In this document: one piece after another, positions 8,933 through 18,033 of the stretch
Numbering within the stretch: position 1 is the stretch's first letter
How the letters are laid out: every line of letters begins with the position of its first letter
Assembly: GCF_019355935.1 (NCBI RefSeq)
Contig: NZ_CP079925.1
Location: 744,001 to 808,000 of the forward strand
Direction: 5' to 3'
DNA from: Comamonas sp. Y33R10-2
GTDB taxonomy: Bacteria > Pseudomonadota > Gammaproteobacteria > Burkholderiales > Burkholderiaceae_C
Length of the DNA: 64,000 nt
Notes under the pieces: model-generated
Told to the model about the DNA's origin: nothing
What the model saw: the letters and a program-made list of their open reading frames with translations, nothing else
Database searches by the model: none
Translations under genes and position numbers: made by a program

Positions 8933-9847
8933 TTAAGCTCTAGATCTCAATGCCGTTGCCGCCGCGCCGCTGGCCACAATCAGCACAATGCCTATCCAGC
9001 CAATCAGCGGAATGCTCTCGCCAAACAGCATGAGGCTGAGCAAAGCGGCAAACACAATGCCGGTGTATTGCAAATTGGCCACGACCAACGTGTTGCGCTT
9101 GCCGCCCGCTGCAGCGTATGCCTTGGTCATGCAAATTTGTGCAATGGCGGCAAGAATGCCCACAGGCAGCAACCATAGGGTGCTCCAGCCGGGGAAGGGG
9201 GAGATGCCAATGATCAACATGGCGATGCCGCCCGCAATGGCCGAGCCCAGCGAGAAGTAGAAAACAACGCGGGTTTCAGGCTCGCCCATGCGCGAGAGTG
9301 TCGCCACTTGCATATAGGCCATGGCAGCAAACATGCCGCCAAACAGACCGCCCATAGCTGCTGCCCATTCGCTGGCCGGTGCGCTTGTAGGGCGCAGCAC
9401 TAGCAGCACGCCGATAAAACTGAGCACAACGGTAGAGACCAGAGCCCAAGGGAAGGCTGGAATGGCAAGGCGTGTCTCGGGCTTTGCCGCATAGGTTTTG
9501 CGCAAACTGTGGCGCAGCCAAAGCCCTTGGGCGATGATAAACACAGCCATCCAAATGCTGCTCATGGAGTTGAGCGTGGTGGCAGTAGCCAGTGGCAGAT
9601 GGCCAATGGCGTAAAACCAAGCCCCCATGGAGGTGACCCCCACGAAGCTGCGCCAAGCATGTTCGCGCGGGTAGCGGGTAGCTAGTGTCACGCCGCTGTT
9701 TTTGGCCATCCACGCAATGAGCACCATGCTGATGAGGCCGCGGTAAAAAATGATCTCGGCAGTATTGAAGTCTTGAGACGCATACTTCACGCACACACTC
9801 ATGACCGCAAAAATCAGTGCGGCCAGCACCATCCACAGGGCTTGCAT
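8933..9847 (-). CDS. EamA/DMT-family inner-membrane transporter
   Basis: A ten-helix drug/metabolite transporter built of two EamA repeats (~300 residues), probably exporting or importing a small metabolite. The ATG at 9847 starts close to the first helix (MQALWMVLAALIFAVMSVC); a GTG at 9865 would add six residues and also lacks a good ribosome-binding site. The second EamA repeat begins around residue 155 and ends in typical GLY/ALA-rich helices. It is not closely similar to the two EamA paralogues at 52 and 56 kb. Substrate unknown. Confidence 0.88.
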   Translation of the reverse strand: MQALWMVLAALIFAVMSVCVKYASQDFNTAEIIFYRGLISMVLIAWMAKNSGVTLATRYPREHAWRSFVGVTSMGAWFYAIGHLPLATATTLNSMSSIWMAVFIIAQGLWLRHSLRKTYAAKPETRLAIPAFPWALVSTVVLSFIGVLLVLRPTSAPASEWAAAMGGLFGGMFAAMAYMQVATLSRMGEPETRVVFYFSLGSAIAGGIAMLIIGISPFPGWSTLWLLPVGILAAIAQICMTKAYAAAGGKRNTLVVANLQYTGIVFAALLSLMLFGESIPLIGWIGIVLIVASGAAATALRSRA

Positions 9848-9876
9848 ATTTGGCTTAGTTCTCACTCAATTAAGCA

Positions 9877-9928
9877 TAAAAATAGCTGCTAGTCCTTATC
9901 AATAAAGCACTAGCAGCTATCATTTTTA
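9877..9928. repeat. Inverted pair of the A/T-type dispersed repeat
   Basis: Two copies face each other: ATAGCTGCTAGT (9882-9893) is the exact reverse complement of ACTAGCAGCTAT (9909-9920). Both have A/T-rich outer arms, giving a 12-bp stem with a 15-nt loop. It lies in the 210-bp gap between the Rieske gene and the EamA gene, which also holds GC-rich repeat copy C. Confidence 0.75.
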
Positions 9929-9979
9929 GTATTTTCTACACCTAGGCAATAACGCATAAAACCCGCGTGGCCAAAGCAA

Positions 9980-10057
9980 GAGGCAGCGAGCAAGGGCCGC
10001 CCCGCTGCGAGGCTGTGGTCCCCTCCCGGAAAAGAGAGGGTGAGGGCGCAAAGCACC
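9980..10057 (-). repeat. GC-rich dispersed repeat, copy C, 3' of the Rieske oxygenase gene
   Basis: A more diverged copy: CAAGGGCCGCCCCG and CGAGGCTGTGGTCCCC match copies A and B, but the inner block differs. On the minus strand it begins immediately after the stop codon of the Rieske gene, as the other copies do after theirs. Confidence 0.75.
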
Positions 10058-11182
10058 TCAGGGGGTCATCACAGTCCTATACCACTCATGAAAATGCTGC
10101 ATGCCGTCTTCCATAGGGCTCTGGTAAGGCCCAACCTCGTTGTCGCCGCGCAGATACAAAGCCTTGCGGCCGGCATCCATGCGTTCTCCAATCTCGTCGT
10201 CTTCGATGCACGTCTCCATATAGGCGGCTTTTTGCGCCTGTACAAACTCGGGCTCGAAGGCTGCTATTTCTTCGGGGTAGAAAAACTCCACCACGTTTAG
10301 CGTCTTGTCCACGGCCAGCGGGTGCAGGGTCGAGACGGTCAGCACATGTGGGTACCACTCCACCATGATGTGCGGGTAATAGGTCAACCAGATGGCTCCG
10401 CGTTCAGGCAGCTCGCCGTTACGGTAGGCCAGCAGCACGTCGTGCCATTTTTTATAGGTGTCTGAGCCGGGGTTGCCAAAGCTGGGGGCCACGCCCACGG
10501 TTTGCACCGAGTACTCTTTGGCAAACTCCCACTTCAAATCATCACAGGTGACAAAGTTGCCCAAGCCGGGGTGGAAGGGGCCTACGTGATAGTCCTCTAG
10601 ATAGACCTCGATGAAGGTCTTCCAGTTGTAGTTGCACTCGTGCAACTCGACATGGTCCAGCACAAAGCCCTCAAACTGCAGATGCTCGCGCAGCTTCATG
10701 CCCGCAAGGTCCGCCTCTACATCGCGGCCGTTGTCTTCGAACAGCAGGCCGTTCCATTCACGCAACTTGTAGTTGTTGAGGTTGAGGCACGGGTCGTGGC
10801 TGAAGTGGGGCGCGCCCAGCAACTCGCCGCTGGTGTTGTAAGTCCAGCGGTGCAGCGGGCAGACAATGTTGCCCCCGGCGTGGCCCTTGCCTTCGGAGTT
10901 CAGATTGCCCCGGCCCTTGAGCATTACGGCCTGGCGGTGGCGGCAGACGTTGGAGATCAGCTCGATCTCGCCCTTGGTGTTGCGCACCAGCGCCCGGCCT
11001 TCGTTTTCTTGAGGCAGAGCGTAGTAGTCACCGATCTCGGGTACGGCTAGCTGATGGCCCACATAGCGAGGGCCATGTTTAAAAATGGTTTCCAACTCGC
11101 GCTGAAACAGCGCTGGGTCGAAATAGCTTGAAACTGGTAGTTGGCTTGCGGCCTGCTGCAGTTGAAGACTTAAATCAGTCAT
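10058..11182 (-). CDS. Rieske-type aromatic-ring-hydroxylating oxygenase, alpha-subunit family
   Basis: A cytoplasmic non-haem iron oxygenase component of 374 residues. The Rieske [2Fe-2S] ligands are C80-x-H82 and C108-xx-H111 (CRHR, CPLH). The mononuclear iron site shows H199 and H204 in EDYHVGPFHPGL, after the bridging-type NWKTFIEVYLEDYH segment. It would need a ferredoxin/reductase partner, and none is encoded nearby. The family covers ring dioxygenases, O- and N-demethylases and betaine-type monooxygenases, so the substrate cannot be named. Gene stands alone between repeats and a 435-bp gap. Confidence 0.9.
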   Translation of the reverse strand: MTDLSLQLQQAASQLPVSSYFDPALFQRELETIFKHGPRYVGHQLAVPEIGDYYALPQENEGRALVRNTKGEIELISNVCRHRQAVMLKGRGNLNSEGKGHAGGNIVCPLHRWTYNTSGELLGAPHFSHDPCLNLNNYKLREWNGLLFEDNGRDVEADLAGMKLREHLQFEGFVLDHVELHECNYNWKTFIEVYLEDYHVGPFHPGLGNFVTCDDLKWEFAKEYSVQTVGVAPSFGNPGSDTYKKWHDVLLAYRNGELPERGAIWLTYYPHIMVEWYPHVLTVSTLHPLAVDKTLNVVEFFYPEEIAAFEPEFVQAQKAAYMETCIEDDEIGERMDAGRKALYLRGDNEVGPYQSPMEDGMQHFHEWYRTVMTP

Positions 11183-11617
11183 GGGTGATCTGACCTAAAG
11201 ACTCCCCACAGGGAGGGTGCACGTGCGCACACGGTAAATAAAGAAACCGGCCTTGTCTGGACACGATTTCAGGCGGTCAAGGGGCTGAACTTGAGAGCGC
11301 AGCTTCCAGACTGCCCGAGCAAAATGACCAAGCGCAGGGCCGGTTTGGCGGGAATGGGATTGTAAGCTGTGTGGTTATTGCCGTTTTTCTGATACGTGTA
11401 TTGCTGTAGGGCTTGTTGATACAGCTAGTCGTCAGTTACTTGAAAACCTGCATAGGCAGGGCTTTAGCCACTCTCGGCTTGCAGTCCGCACAGGTACGGG
11501 CGCTGCAAAAGCCTTCTTGAATACACAAAGCAAAGGCCTGCTTTGCGGTCATTGGGCGCTGGTGAGAAAGGGGGGCCTAAAATCGACCTTTCCGTCTAAC
11601 ACCAACCCACACCATCC
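11183..11617. other. Intergenic region between the Rieske gene and xseB
   Basis: 435 bp with no supported gene. It must carry divergent promoters for the Rieske gene (minus) and the xseB-ispA-dxs operon (plus). A separated inverted pair, AAACCGGCC (11244-11252) and GGCCGGTTT (11338-11346), is visible, but I cannot assign it a role. No further element is recognised. Confidence 0.5.
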
Positions 11618-11857
11618 ATGCCCAAGGCCGCCGCTGCGAAAAAATCTGATCAGCCTGCCAGCTACGAAGCTGCATTGCAGGAGCTGGAGCAACTGATTGC
11701 ACAGATCGAATCTGGCCAGTTGCCGCTGGAGCAGATGCTCAGTGGCTATCAGCGCGCCGCTGAGCTGCTGGGTTTTTGCCGCGGGAAGTTGGATGCCGTG
11801 CAAGAGCAAGTCAAGGTGCTCGATGAGGGCAAGTTGTCGGCTTGGACACAGGACTAA
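11618..11857 (+). CDS. xseB: Exodeoxyribonuclease VII small subunit
   Basis: Small subunit of the nuclease that degrades single-stranded DNA from both ends, acting with XseA (not in this window). The 79-residue product is of normal size and shows the family core [18 protein letters not shown] followed by [16 protein letters not shown] and the [15 protein letters not shown] helix. It is the first gene of a conserved operon with ispA and dxs, 53 bp before ispA. Confidence 0.95.
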   Translation: MPKAAAAKKSDQPASYEAALQELEQLIAQIESGQLPLEQMLSGYQRAAELLGFCRGKLDAVQEQVKVLDEGKLSAWTQD

Positions 11858-11910
11858 CTCCTGTGCACGAGTTGGCCTAGCGCTCAATCTAATGAACGTT
11901 GCCTTGAAAT

Positions 11911-12861
11911 ATGCCGCCCATGAATGAATCAATGATTGCTGAACCGTCGACCTCTTTGAACGCGGGTGCGCCTGCTCTGGATTTCTCTGCCTGGATGCAG
12001 GAGCGACTGGCTCGCACCGAGGATGCGCTGTCGCGCTGGGTCGGTATCAACACGCCTGCAGGTTTGGGCGAAGCCATGCGCTACGCCGTACTTGATGGCG
12101 GCAAGCGCCTGCGGCCGCTGTTGGTCTGGGCTGCTGCCGAAGCCGTAAGCGGGCAAGCCGCTGCCTCGCTGCGCGCTGGCTGCGCGGTGGAGCTGATTCA
12201 CGCTTACTCGCTGGTGCACGACGATATGCCGTGCATGGACAACGACATCATGCGTCGCGGCAAGCCCACCGTGCATGTGCAGTTTGGCGAAGCCTCAGCT
12301 CTGTTGGCAGGTGACGCATTGCAAGCGCTGGCCTTTGAATTGCTCTTGCCCGAGGATGAGGGCATCCCCAGCTGCATGCAGGCCAAGCTGTGCCGCCTGC
12401 TGGGCGCCGCTGCAGGTGGTCAAGGCATGGCAGGCGGTCAAGCGATTGATCTGGCCAGTGTTGGCAAACAGTTGAATGAAGCGCAGCTGCGCGAAATGCA
12501 CCACCTCAAGACGGGTGCACTGCTGCTGGGCAGTGTGCTCATGGGCGCGGCTTGTAATGCTCAGACGGATGCTAAGGCGCTGGCTGCGCTGGCCGACTAT
12601 GGCCAGGCGCTGGGCGTCGCCTTCCAAGTGGTGGATGATATTTTGGATGTGGTCGCAGATTCGGCCACTTTGGGTAAGACAGCAGGCAAGGATGCCGCCA
12701 ACGACAAACCGACTTTTGTGTCTCTGCTGGGGCTGGAAGCGGCACGTGTACACGCTGAAGAGTTGCGCCTGCTGGCCCATGCAGCGTTGGCTCGCAGCGG
12801 TTTGCAAGATACACGTGCGCTAGCTGCGCTGGCTGATATGGTTGTGCAGCGCACATACTAA
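11911..12861 (+). CDS. ispA: Farnesyl diphosphate synthase (geranyltranstransferase)
   Basis: Condenses isopentenyl diphosphate with dimethylallyl and geranyl diphosphate to farnesyl diphosphate, feeding undecaprenol and quinone side chains. The first Asp-rich motif DDMPCMD lies at residues 104-110 and the second, DDILD, at 242-246. GGKRLRPLLV near residue 63 binds the diphosphate. The length (316) is slightly above the usual ~295 because of a longer N-terminus; starts at 11911 or 11920 are both possible. It sits between xseB and dxs, the enzyme that starts the same pathway. Confidence 0.95.
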   Translation: MPPMNESMIAEPSTSLNAGAPALDFSAWMQERLARTEDALSRWVGINTPAGLGEAMRYAVLDGGKRLRPLLVWAAAEAVSGQAAASLRAGCAVELIHAYSLVHDDMPCMDNDIMRRGKPTVHVQFGEASALLAGDALQALAFELLLPEDEGIPSCMQAKLCRLLGAAAGGQGMAGGQAIDLASVGKQLNEAQLREMHHLKTGALLLGSVLMGAACNAQTDAKALAALADYGQALGVAFQVVDDILDVVADSATLGKTAGKDAANDKPTFVSLLGLEAARVHAEELRLLAHAALARSGLQDTRALAALADMVVQRTY

Positions 12862-12896
12862 AAAGCAAGAAAAAATCCCTATATTCCATTATTGGC

Positions 12897-12922
12897 AAGC
12901 GCTAGCAGCTATCAAAAATATA
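12897..12922. repeat. A/T-type dispersed repeat copy abutting the dxs start codon
   Basis: AAGCGCTAGCAGCTATCAAA is one of the best matches to the family core. It ends about 4 nt before the dxs ATG at 12927 and occupies the place of a normal ribosome-binding site. Confidence 0.75.
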
Positions 12923-12926
12923 GAAC

Positions 12927-14792
12927 ATGTCCACGAACACATTTCCTTTGCTGCAGAGCATTAATGATCCCGCAGAGATGCGCCGCCTGCCGCGTGCGCA
13001 GCTCAAGACGCTGGCCGCAGAGCTGCGAGGCTATGTGATCGACAGTGTCTCTAAGACAGGCGGTCACCTCAGCTCGAATCTGGGCACGGTTGAACTCACG
13101 GTGGCGCTGCATGCAGTGTTTAACACTCCGTATGACCGCATCGTTTGGGATGTGGGTCACCAGACTTACCCACACAAAATTCTGACCGGTCGCCGCGACC
13201 GCATGTCCACACTGCGCCAGTTGGATGGAATCTCGGGCTTTCCGCTGCGCACCGAAAGCGAATATGACGCTTTTGGCGCCGGTCACTCGTCCACCAGCAT
13301 CTCCGCAGCACTGGGCATGGCGCTGGCGGCCAAGCAAAAGGGCGAAGACCGCCGCGCTATTGCCGTGATTGGCGATGGTGCTATGACGGCCGGCATGGCC
13401 TTTGAAGCGCTCAACAACGGTGGTGTGGCAGATGCCAATTTGCTGGTCATCTTGAATGACAACGACATGAGCATCAGCCCACCAGTAGGTGCGTTGAACC
13501 GCTATCTGGCGCAGTTGATGAGCGGCCAGTTCTACGCCAAGGCGCGTGATGTGGGCAAGAGCGTTTTAAAGCAAGTGCCGCCGCTGCTGGAATTGGCCAA
13601 GCGCATTGAGCAGCAGGCCAAGGGCATGGTCGTGCCTGCCACCATGTTTGAGCAGTTCGGCTTTAACTACATTGGCCCTATTGATGGCCATGACTTGGAT
13701 TCTCTGATCCCTACGCTAGAGAACATCAAGAGCCTCAAAGGCCCGCAGTTCTTGCACGTGGTCACGAAAAAGGGTCAAGGCTACAAGCTGGCTGAGGCTG
13801 ATCCGATTGCTTATCACGGCCCCGGCAAGTTTGATCCGACGGTGGGCTTGGTTAAATCAACAGCGCCGGCAAAGCAAACCTTCACGCAGGTGTTCGGCAA
13901 CTGGTTGTGCGATATGGCAGCCAAAGACCAGCGCTTGGTAGGCATCACGCCCGCCATGCGTGAAGGTTCCGGCATGGTGGAGTTTCATAAGCGCTTCCCT
14001 GACCGTTACTACGATGTGGGGATTGCCGAGCAACACGCAGTCACCTTCGCGGGCGGTATGGCTTGCGAAGGGCTCAAGCCCGTGGTGGCCATCTACTCGA
14101 CCTTTTTGCAGCGCGGCTACGACCAGTTAATTCACGACGTCGCCTTGCAAAACCTGCCCGTGGTTTTTGCGCTCGATCGCGCGGGCTTGGTGGGTGCGGA
14201 TGGTGCAACCCATGCCGGTGCCTATGACGTGGCTTATGTGCGCTGCATTCCAAACATGAGCATGGCTTGCCCGGCAGACGAGCGCGAAACGCGCCAGTTG
14301 CTGAGCACGGCTTATGAGCAAAACCACCCCGTTTGCGTGCGCTACCCGCGCGGCTCGGGTGTGGGCGTGGCCCCGTTAGAAAGTCTGGAAGGCTTAGCTT
14401 TTGGCAAGGGTGAAATTCGCCGTGAATCGGCCAGCAAGAAAGTCGCAATCTTAGCCTTTGGCACGTTGCTGTACCCAGCTTTGCAAGCCGCCGAGGCGCT
14501 GGATGCAAGCGTTGCCAATATGCGCTGGGCCAAGCCGCTGGATGAAGCGCTGCTACTCCAGTTAGCTGCTGAGCACGACTTGATCGTAACGCTGGAAGAC
14601 GGCTGCATCATGGGCGGTGCAGGTACGGCGGTGATGGAAGCATTGGCCGCTCACGGCATGGCCAAGAGCGTGCTGCAGCTGGGCCTGCCCGATCAGTTCA
14701 TCGAGCATGGTGACCCGGCCAAGCTGATGAGCCTGCAGGGCTTGGATGCGGCGGGTATAGAAGCCTCTATCCGAAAGCGCTTGGCATCTTGA
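12927..14792 (+). CDS. dxs: 1-deoxy-D-xylulose-5-phosphate synthase
   Basis: Thiamine-diphosphate enzyme joining pyruvate and glyceraldehyde 3-phosphate, the entry step of the MEP isoprenoid pathway. The 621-residue length is typical. The ThDP motif [18 protein letters not shown] (near residue 150), [16 protein letters not shown] near residue 72 and the pyrimidine-domain stretch [15 protein letters not shown] are all present. It ends the xseB-ispA-dxs operon and is followed by a clear terminator. The start lacks a Shine-Dalgarno sequence because a dispersed repeat lies directly before it. Like thiC further along, it depends on thiamine supply. Confidence 0.97.
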   Translation: MSTNTFPLLQSINDPAEMRRLPRAQLKTLAAELRGYVIDSVSKTGGHLSSNLGTVELTVALHAVFNTPYDRIVWDVGHQTYPHKILTGRRDRMSTLRQLDGISGFPLRTESEYDAFGAGHSSTSISAALGMALAAKQKGEDRRAIAVIGDGAMTAGMAFEALNNGGVADANLLVILNDNDMSISPPVGALNRYLAQLMSGQFYAKARDVGKSVLKQVPPLLELAKRIEQQAKGMVVPATMFEQFGFNYIGPIDGHDLDSLIPTLENIKSLKGPQFLHVVTKKGQGYKLAEADPIAYHGPGKFDPTVGLVKSTAPAKQTFTQVFGNWLCDMAAKDQRLVGITPAMREGSGMVEFHKRFPDRYYDVGIAEQHAVTFAGGMACEGLKPVVAIYSTFLQRGYDQLIHDVALQNLPVVFALDRAGLVGADGATHAGAYDVAYVRCIPNMSMACPADERETRQLLSTAYEQNHPVCVRYPRGSGVGVAPLESLEGLAFGKGEIRRESASKKVAILAFGTLLYPALQAAEALDASVANMRWAKPLDEALLLQLAAEHDLIVTLEDGCIMGGAGTAVMEALAAHGMAKSVLQLGLPDQFIEHGDPAKLMSLQGLDAAGIEASIRKRLAS

Positions 14793-14820
14793 TCGGTAGT
14801 GCCTGAGCACCCTTGAAACG

Positions 14821-14845
14821 AGGCCCTTCATCGAAGGGCCTTTTT
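14821..14845 (+). terminator. Rho-independent terminator after dxs
   Basis: AGGCCCTTC pairs with GAAGGGCCT across an ATC loop, followed by a T-run. It lies 28 bp after the dxs stop and ends the isoprenoid operon. Confidence 0.9.
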
Positions 14846-14996
14846 CTTGCTGATTTACTTGCCAAGTCGCAAAGAAAACTGACGGCAGCTCGCAAACGCT
14901 GCGCAGCCAGACGCATGCGTTTCTACAATGGCTAAAGCTTGAGTGCAGCTCAGTGTGGCTGCCCGGCACAGACAAACTTATCGCGGAGAAATATTC

Positions 14997-16079
14997 ATGG
15001 ATCGTCGCTCACTCGTCAAACATGTGGGCATGGCCGGTGTGCTGGCTGCTGGCGTCGCACCCGCCGTTCGGGCGCAAGAGGTGCTGCGCTGGCGCTTGGT
15101 CACGAGCTTTCCTAAAGCGCTGGATGCCATCTCTGGCGGGGCAGAAAAATTTGCTCAGACTTTGCGCGTGATGTCTGGCGGGCAGATTGATGTCAGCATT
15201 CACCCCGCGGGTGACTTGATGCCGGCCTTTGGTGTGATGGAAGGCGTGCAAAACGGCACGGTAGAGATGGCGCTGACGGCGCCGTATTACTTCACAGACA
15301 AGGATTACAGCTTCGCTTTGGGCTGCGCCGTTCCCTTTGGGCTGACGGCCCGGCAGATGGACGCATGGATGGAGTATGGCGGTGGGCGCAAGCTCATGGA
15401 TGACTTCTATGCCCAGTACAACATCAAGAGCCTGAGTGCGGGAAATACCGGCACGCAAATGGGTGGCTGGTACCGTAAAGAAATTAAAACCGTTCAGGAC
15501 CTGCATGGCTTGCGCATGCGTGCAGGCGGCGGCTTGCTGGGTGATGCGCTGCAAAAGCTGGGCGTGCAAGCGTTCAATATGCCGATTGGCGAGGCGCAGC
15601 AGGCGCTGGAAAAAGGCAGATTAGATGCCGTGGAGTTTGTCGGCCCGTATGACGAGCAAAAACTGGGCTTTGGCAAGATTGCCCCTTATTACTACTACCC
15701 CGGCTGGTGGGAGGGCGGGGCTGAGCTGGCTTACTTTATCAACACCAAGGCTTTTGCCGCACTGACGCCTGAGCACAAGGCGATGGTCGAGGCGGCGGCG
15801 GCGCTGGCGGCGAAGGATTTGACGGCCAAGTATCTGGCGCTCAACCCGGCAGCGCTGAAAAAGCTGTTGAGCGAAAGAGTGCAGCTGCGCGCTTTTCCGC
15901 GTGAGCTGATGGATGCAGGCTTTAAGGCGGTAATGACCACGATGGCTGAGCATGAAGCCAAGTCAAGCACATTCAGAAGAATTCACCGCAGCATGCGCGG
16001 GTTTCAACACGATCAGCTGCTCTGGGACCGGTTCTCCGAATTTCGCTACTCCAGCTATATGAGTGCAGTACGTTTGTAA
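14997..16079 (+). CDS. TRAP transporter periplasmic binding protein, TakP-like (copy 1)
   Basis: Periplasmic solute receptor of the DctP family. The ATG at 14997 has GGAG 9 nt upstream and begins a twin-arginine-like leader (MDRRSLVKH...) ending AVRAQ, as many TRAP receptors have. The 360-residue product contains VEFVGPYDEQKLGFG and YYYYPGWWEGG, which resemble the TakP/2-oxo-acid (monocarboxylate) binding subgroup. It is closely similar along its whole length to the next gene, so the pair is a tandem duplication. The membrane subunits lie convergently at 18-20.5 kb. The ligand is probably a 2-oxo or hydroxy acid (inference). Confidence 0.9.
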   Translation: MDRRSLVKHVGMAGVLAAGVAPAVRAQEVLRWRLVTSFPKALDAISGGAEKFAQTLRVMSGGQIDVSIHPAGDLMPAFGVMEGVQNGTVEMALTAPYYFTDKDYSFALGCAVPFGLTARQMDAWMEYGGGRKLMDDFYAQYNIKSLSAGNTGTQMGGWYRKEIKTVQDLHGLRMRAGGGLLGDALQKLGVQAFNMPIGEAQQALEKGRLDAVEFVGPYDEQKLGFGKIAPYYYYPGWWEGGAELAYFINTKAFAALTPEHKAMVEAAAALAAKDLTAKYLALNPAALKKLLSERVQLRAFPRELMDAGFKAVMTTMAEHEAKSSTFRRIHRSMRGFQHDQLLWDRFSEFRYSSYMSAVRL

Positions 16080-16251
16080 GCGCACACATGGAATTGATGG
16101 AAATCACTAGGTAGAAATTCTTAAGCGAACGGTCACTTTTTAGCGCACTTCTGGCATGGGGCTCGTGTACATTTTGTTCTTGTGACATGAGAGAAGCTGG
16201 CTTAGATCAGTTGTCTGTGCCAGCCAAATAACATCCTCAAGGAGACTACAA

Positions 16252-17334
16252 GTGGATCGTCGTTCTATTTTGAAAAATGCCGGTATTGCCGGTGTGTTGG
16301 CTGCTGGTGCAGCTCCTGCTGTTCACGCTCAGGCCGCAGTGCGCTGGCGTCTGGCTTCCAGCTTCCCCAAGTCGCTGGACACTATCTTCGGTAGCGCCGA
16401 AAAAATGTCGCAACTGGTCAAGGCCATGTCGGGCGGCAAGTTCGAGATTTCGGTACACCCTGCTGGCGAGTTGATGCCCGCTTTTGGTGTGGTGGATGCG
16501 CTGCAGGGCGACACCATCGATATGGCGCAAACAGCAGCCTATTACTTTACCGGCAAGGACCCCATCTTCGCCTTCAGCTGCGCCGTGCCTTTTGGCCTGA
16601 CCGCACTGCAAATGAGTGGCTGGAAAGACCATGGCAACGGCCGCAAGATGCTGGACGCTTTCTTTGCCAAGTACAACTTCAAGACCGCATCTGCCGGTAA
16701 CACGACCACCCAGATGGGCGGCTGGTACCGCAAGGAAATCAAGACCGTGGAAGACCTAAAGGGTCTGAAGATGCGTCTGGGCGGCGGCGTGTTCGGTGAA
16801 GCCATGGCCAAGATGGGTGTGGTTGCGCAAAACATGCCTGCAGGCGATGTCTACCAAGCTCTGGAAAAAGGCACTCTGGATGCCGTTGAGTTCGTTGGTC
16901 CTTACGACGATGAAAAGCTGGGCTTTAACAAGGTCGCACCTTTTTACTACTACCCCGGCTGGTGGGAAGGCTCTGCCGAGCTGGAGTTCTTCATCAACAT
17001 CAAGAAGTACAACGCTTTGTCGCCCGAAAACAAGGCGATTCTGGACGCCGCAACCCGCGTGGCAGCTGCAGACATGACCAGCAAGTACCAGGTGCTTAAT
17101 CCTCAGTCCATTAAGCGTTTGGTGGCCAACAAGACTCAGTTGAAGATGTTCCCTAAGGCTTTGATGGATGCAGGTTTCAAGGCTTCGATGGAAGTGTTCG
17201 CTGAGCACGAAGCAAAGTCCCCTGAGTTCAAGAAGATCCACCAAGACATGCGTGCCTTCCAGCGCGATCAAATTCTGTGGAACCGCTTCTCCGAGTACCC
17301 CTTCAACCAGTACATGGCAACAGCCAAGATCTGA
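16252..17334 (+). CDS. TRAP transporter periplasmic binding protein, TakP-like (copy 2)
   Basis: Paralogue of the preceding gene. It starts with GTG at 16252 behind a strong AGGAG site and has a Tat-like leader (MDRRSILKNAG...) ending AVHAQ. It shares FGVVDALQGDTIDMAQ-type lobes, VEFVGPYDDEKLGFN and the YYYYPGWWEG hinge with copy 1. Codon choice looks more strongly biased (many AAG, CTG, GGC codons) than in copy 1, which suggests higher expression. Its own terminator follows. The 170-bp gap after copy 1 could hold a separate promoter. Confidence 0.92.
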   Translation: MDRRSILKNAGIAGVLAAGAAPAVHAQAAVRWRLASSFPKSLDTIFGSAEKMSQLVKAMSGGKFEISVHPAGELMPAFGVVDALQGDTIDMAQTAAYYFTGKDPIFAFSCAVPFGLTALQMSGWKDHGNGRKMLDAFFAKYNFKTASAGNTTTQMGGWYRKEIKTVEDLKGLKMRLGGGVFGEAMAKMGVVAQNMPAGDVYQALEKGTLDAVEFVGPYDDEKLGFNKVAPFYYYPGWWEGSAELEFFINIKKYNALSPENKAILDAATRVAAADMTSKYQVLNPQSIKRLVANKTQLKMFPKALMDAGFKASMEVFAEHEAKSPEFKKIHQDMRAFQRDQILWNRFSEYPFNQYMATAKI

Positions 17335-17380
17335 TTGAAATGGGCGTCAAGCCTGCATCTGGTCTCGACTGAATGCTACA

Positions 17381-17407
17381 AAAACCGCAGTTCGCTGCGG
17401 TTTTTTT
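17381..17407 (+). terminator. Rho-independent terminator after TRAP binding protein copy 2
   Basis: ACCGCAG pairs with CTGCGGT around a UUCG tetraloop, followed by seven T residues. It lies about 45 bp past the stop codon. Confidence 0.92.
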
Positions 17408-17411
17408 ATGC

Positions 17412-17974
17412 CTAACTGCAGATGTTGTAGCTGCGTATCAAGCCTTTAGCCAGGTCACACTCACAGACCACGCAGACCGCTTCATCATCCCCAGCTTCGC
17501 CCCAGAGTGAATGGCCGATAGAGCGTGGCTCAGGAACGATGGCCACTAGTGTCGCTGTCTGGCCTTCTGGCAGGTTGGGTAGCCGACGCGAAAACTGCAT
17601 CCAGCTTTCCTCGTAGGCGCTGGCCAGCTTGAGTGACAGCTTTGGCAGCAGTGGAGGGTAGTCGGGATAGGGCCAGTCTTCGCTAGCCTGGCTGGGCGAA
17701 ATGCTTTGCACCTTGACTTCGGTGGCATTCGAGCGGTATTCCAGCTCACAGCCAGGGCAGCTGTTCAGCCGTCAGCGTGGCGATGTGCTGCAGGGGGCAG
17801 AGTCAAAATCGGTGCTCGTCAGGTGAGTAGTGAATGGCTGAGAGGGCCTCTGTAGACGCAGGTGCTAGCGTCCGGGCTGTACTCGAGTTCATAAGTGACG
17901 CCTTGAGTGTGTAAGGTGATCAGTGTTTCCTGGATGGTGCTTTAAAGAGGCTTCAGCGTCCGTAGTGGAGTCAT
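17412..17974 (-). pseudogene. Decayed gene of unknown function between the two TRAP halves
   Basis: An intact 99-codon frame (17412-17711, GTG start) is open upstream to about 17769 without a better start and reads CPGCELEYRSNATEVK there. Further upstream, coding-like protein continues in other frames: LQHIATLTAEQLPW (about 17760-17800), STDFDSAP, and TLITLHTQGVTYELEY with SPDASTCVYRGPLSHSLLT (about 17825-17935). An ATG at 17974 opens the last frame but meets a TAA after ten codons. The pieces look like one reading frame broken by one stop and about three frame changes. ELEY occurs twice in similar contexts (YELEYSPDAS, CELEYRSNAT). I do not recognise the family. Alternatively only the 99-codon part is a real small gene. 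Confidence 0.5.
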
Positions 17975-17987
17975 TGGAAAAGACAAG

Positions 17988-18023
17988 AAAAAAGCCGCAA
18001 CTCTGATGAGTTGCGGCTTTTTT
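17988..18023. terminator. Strong terminator 3' of dctM
   Basis: A 16-bp stem, AAAAAAGCCGCAACTC with its exact complement, closes a TGAT loop. A- and T-runs lie on either side, so it can act on both strands. It lies 11 bp beyond the dctM stop. Confidence 0.9.
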
Positions 18024-18033
18024 CATTCAGCGC

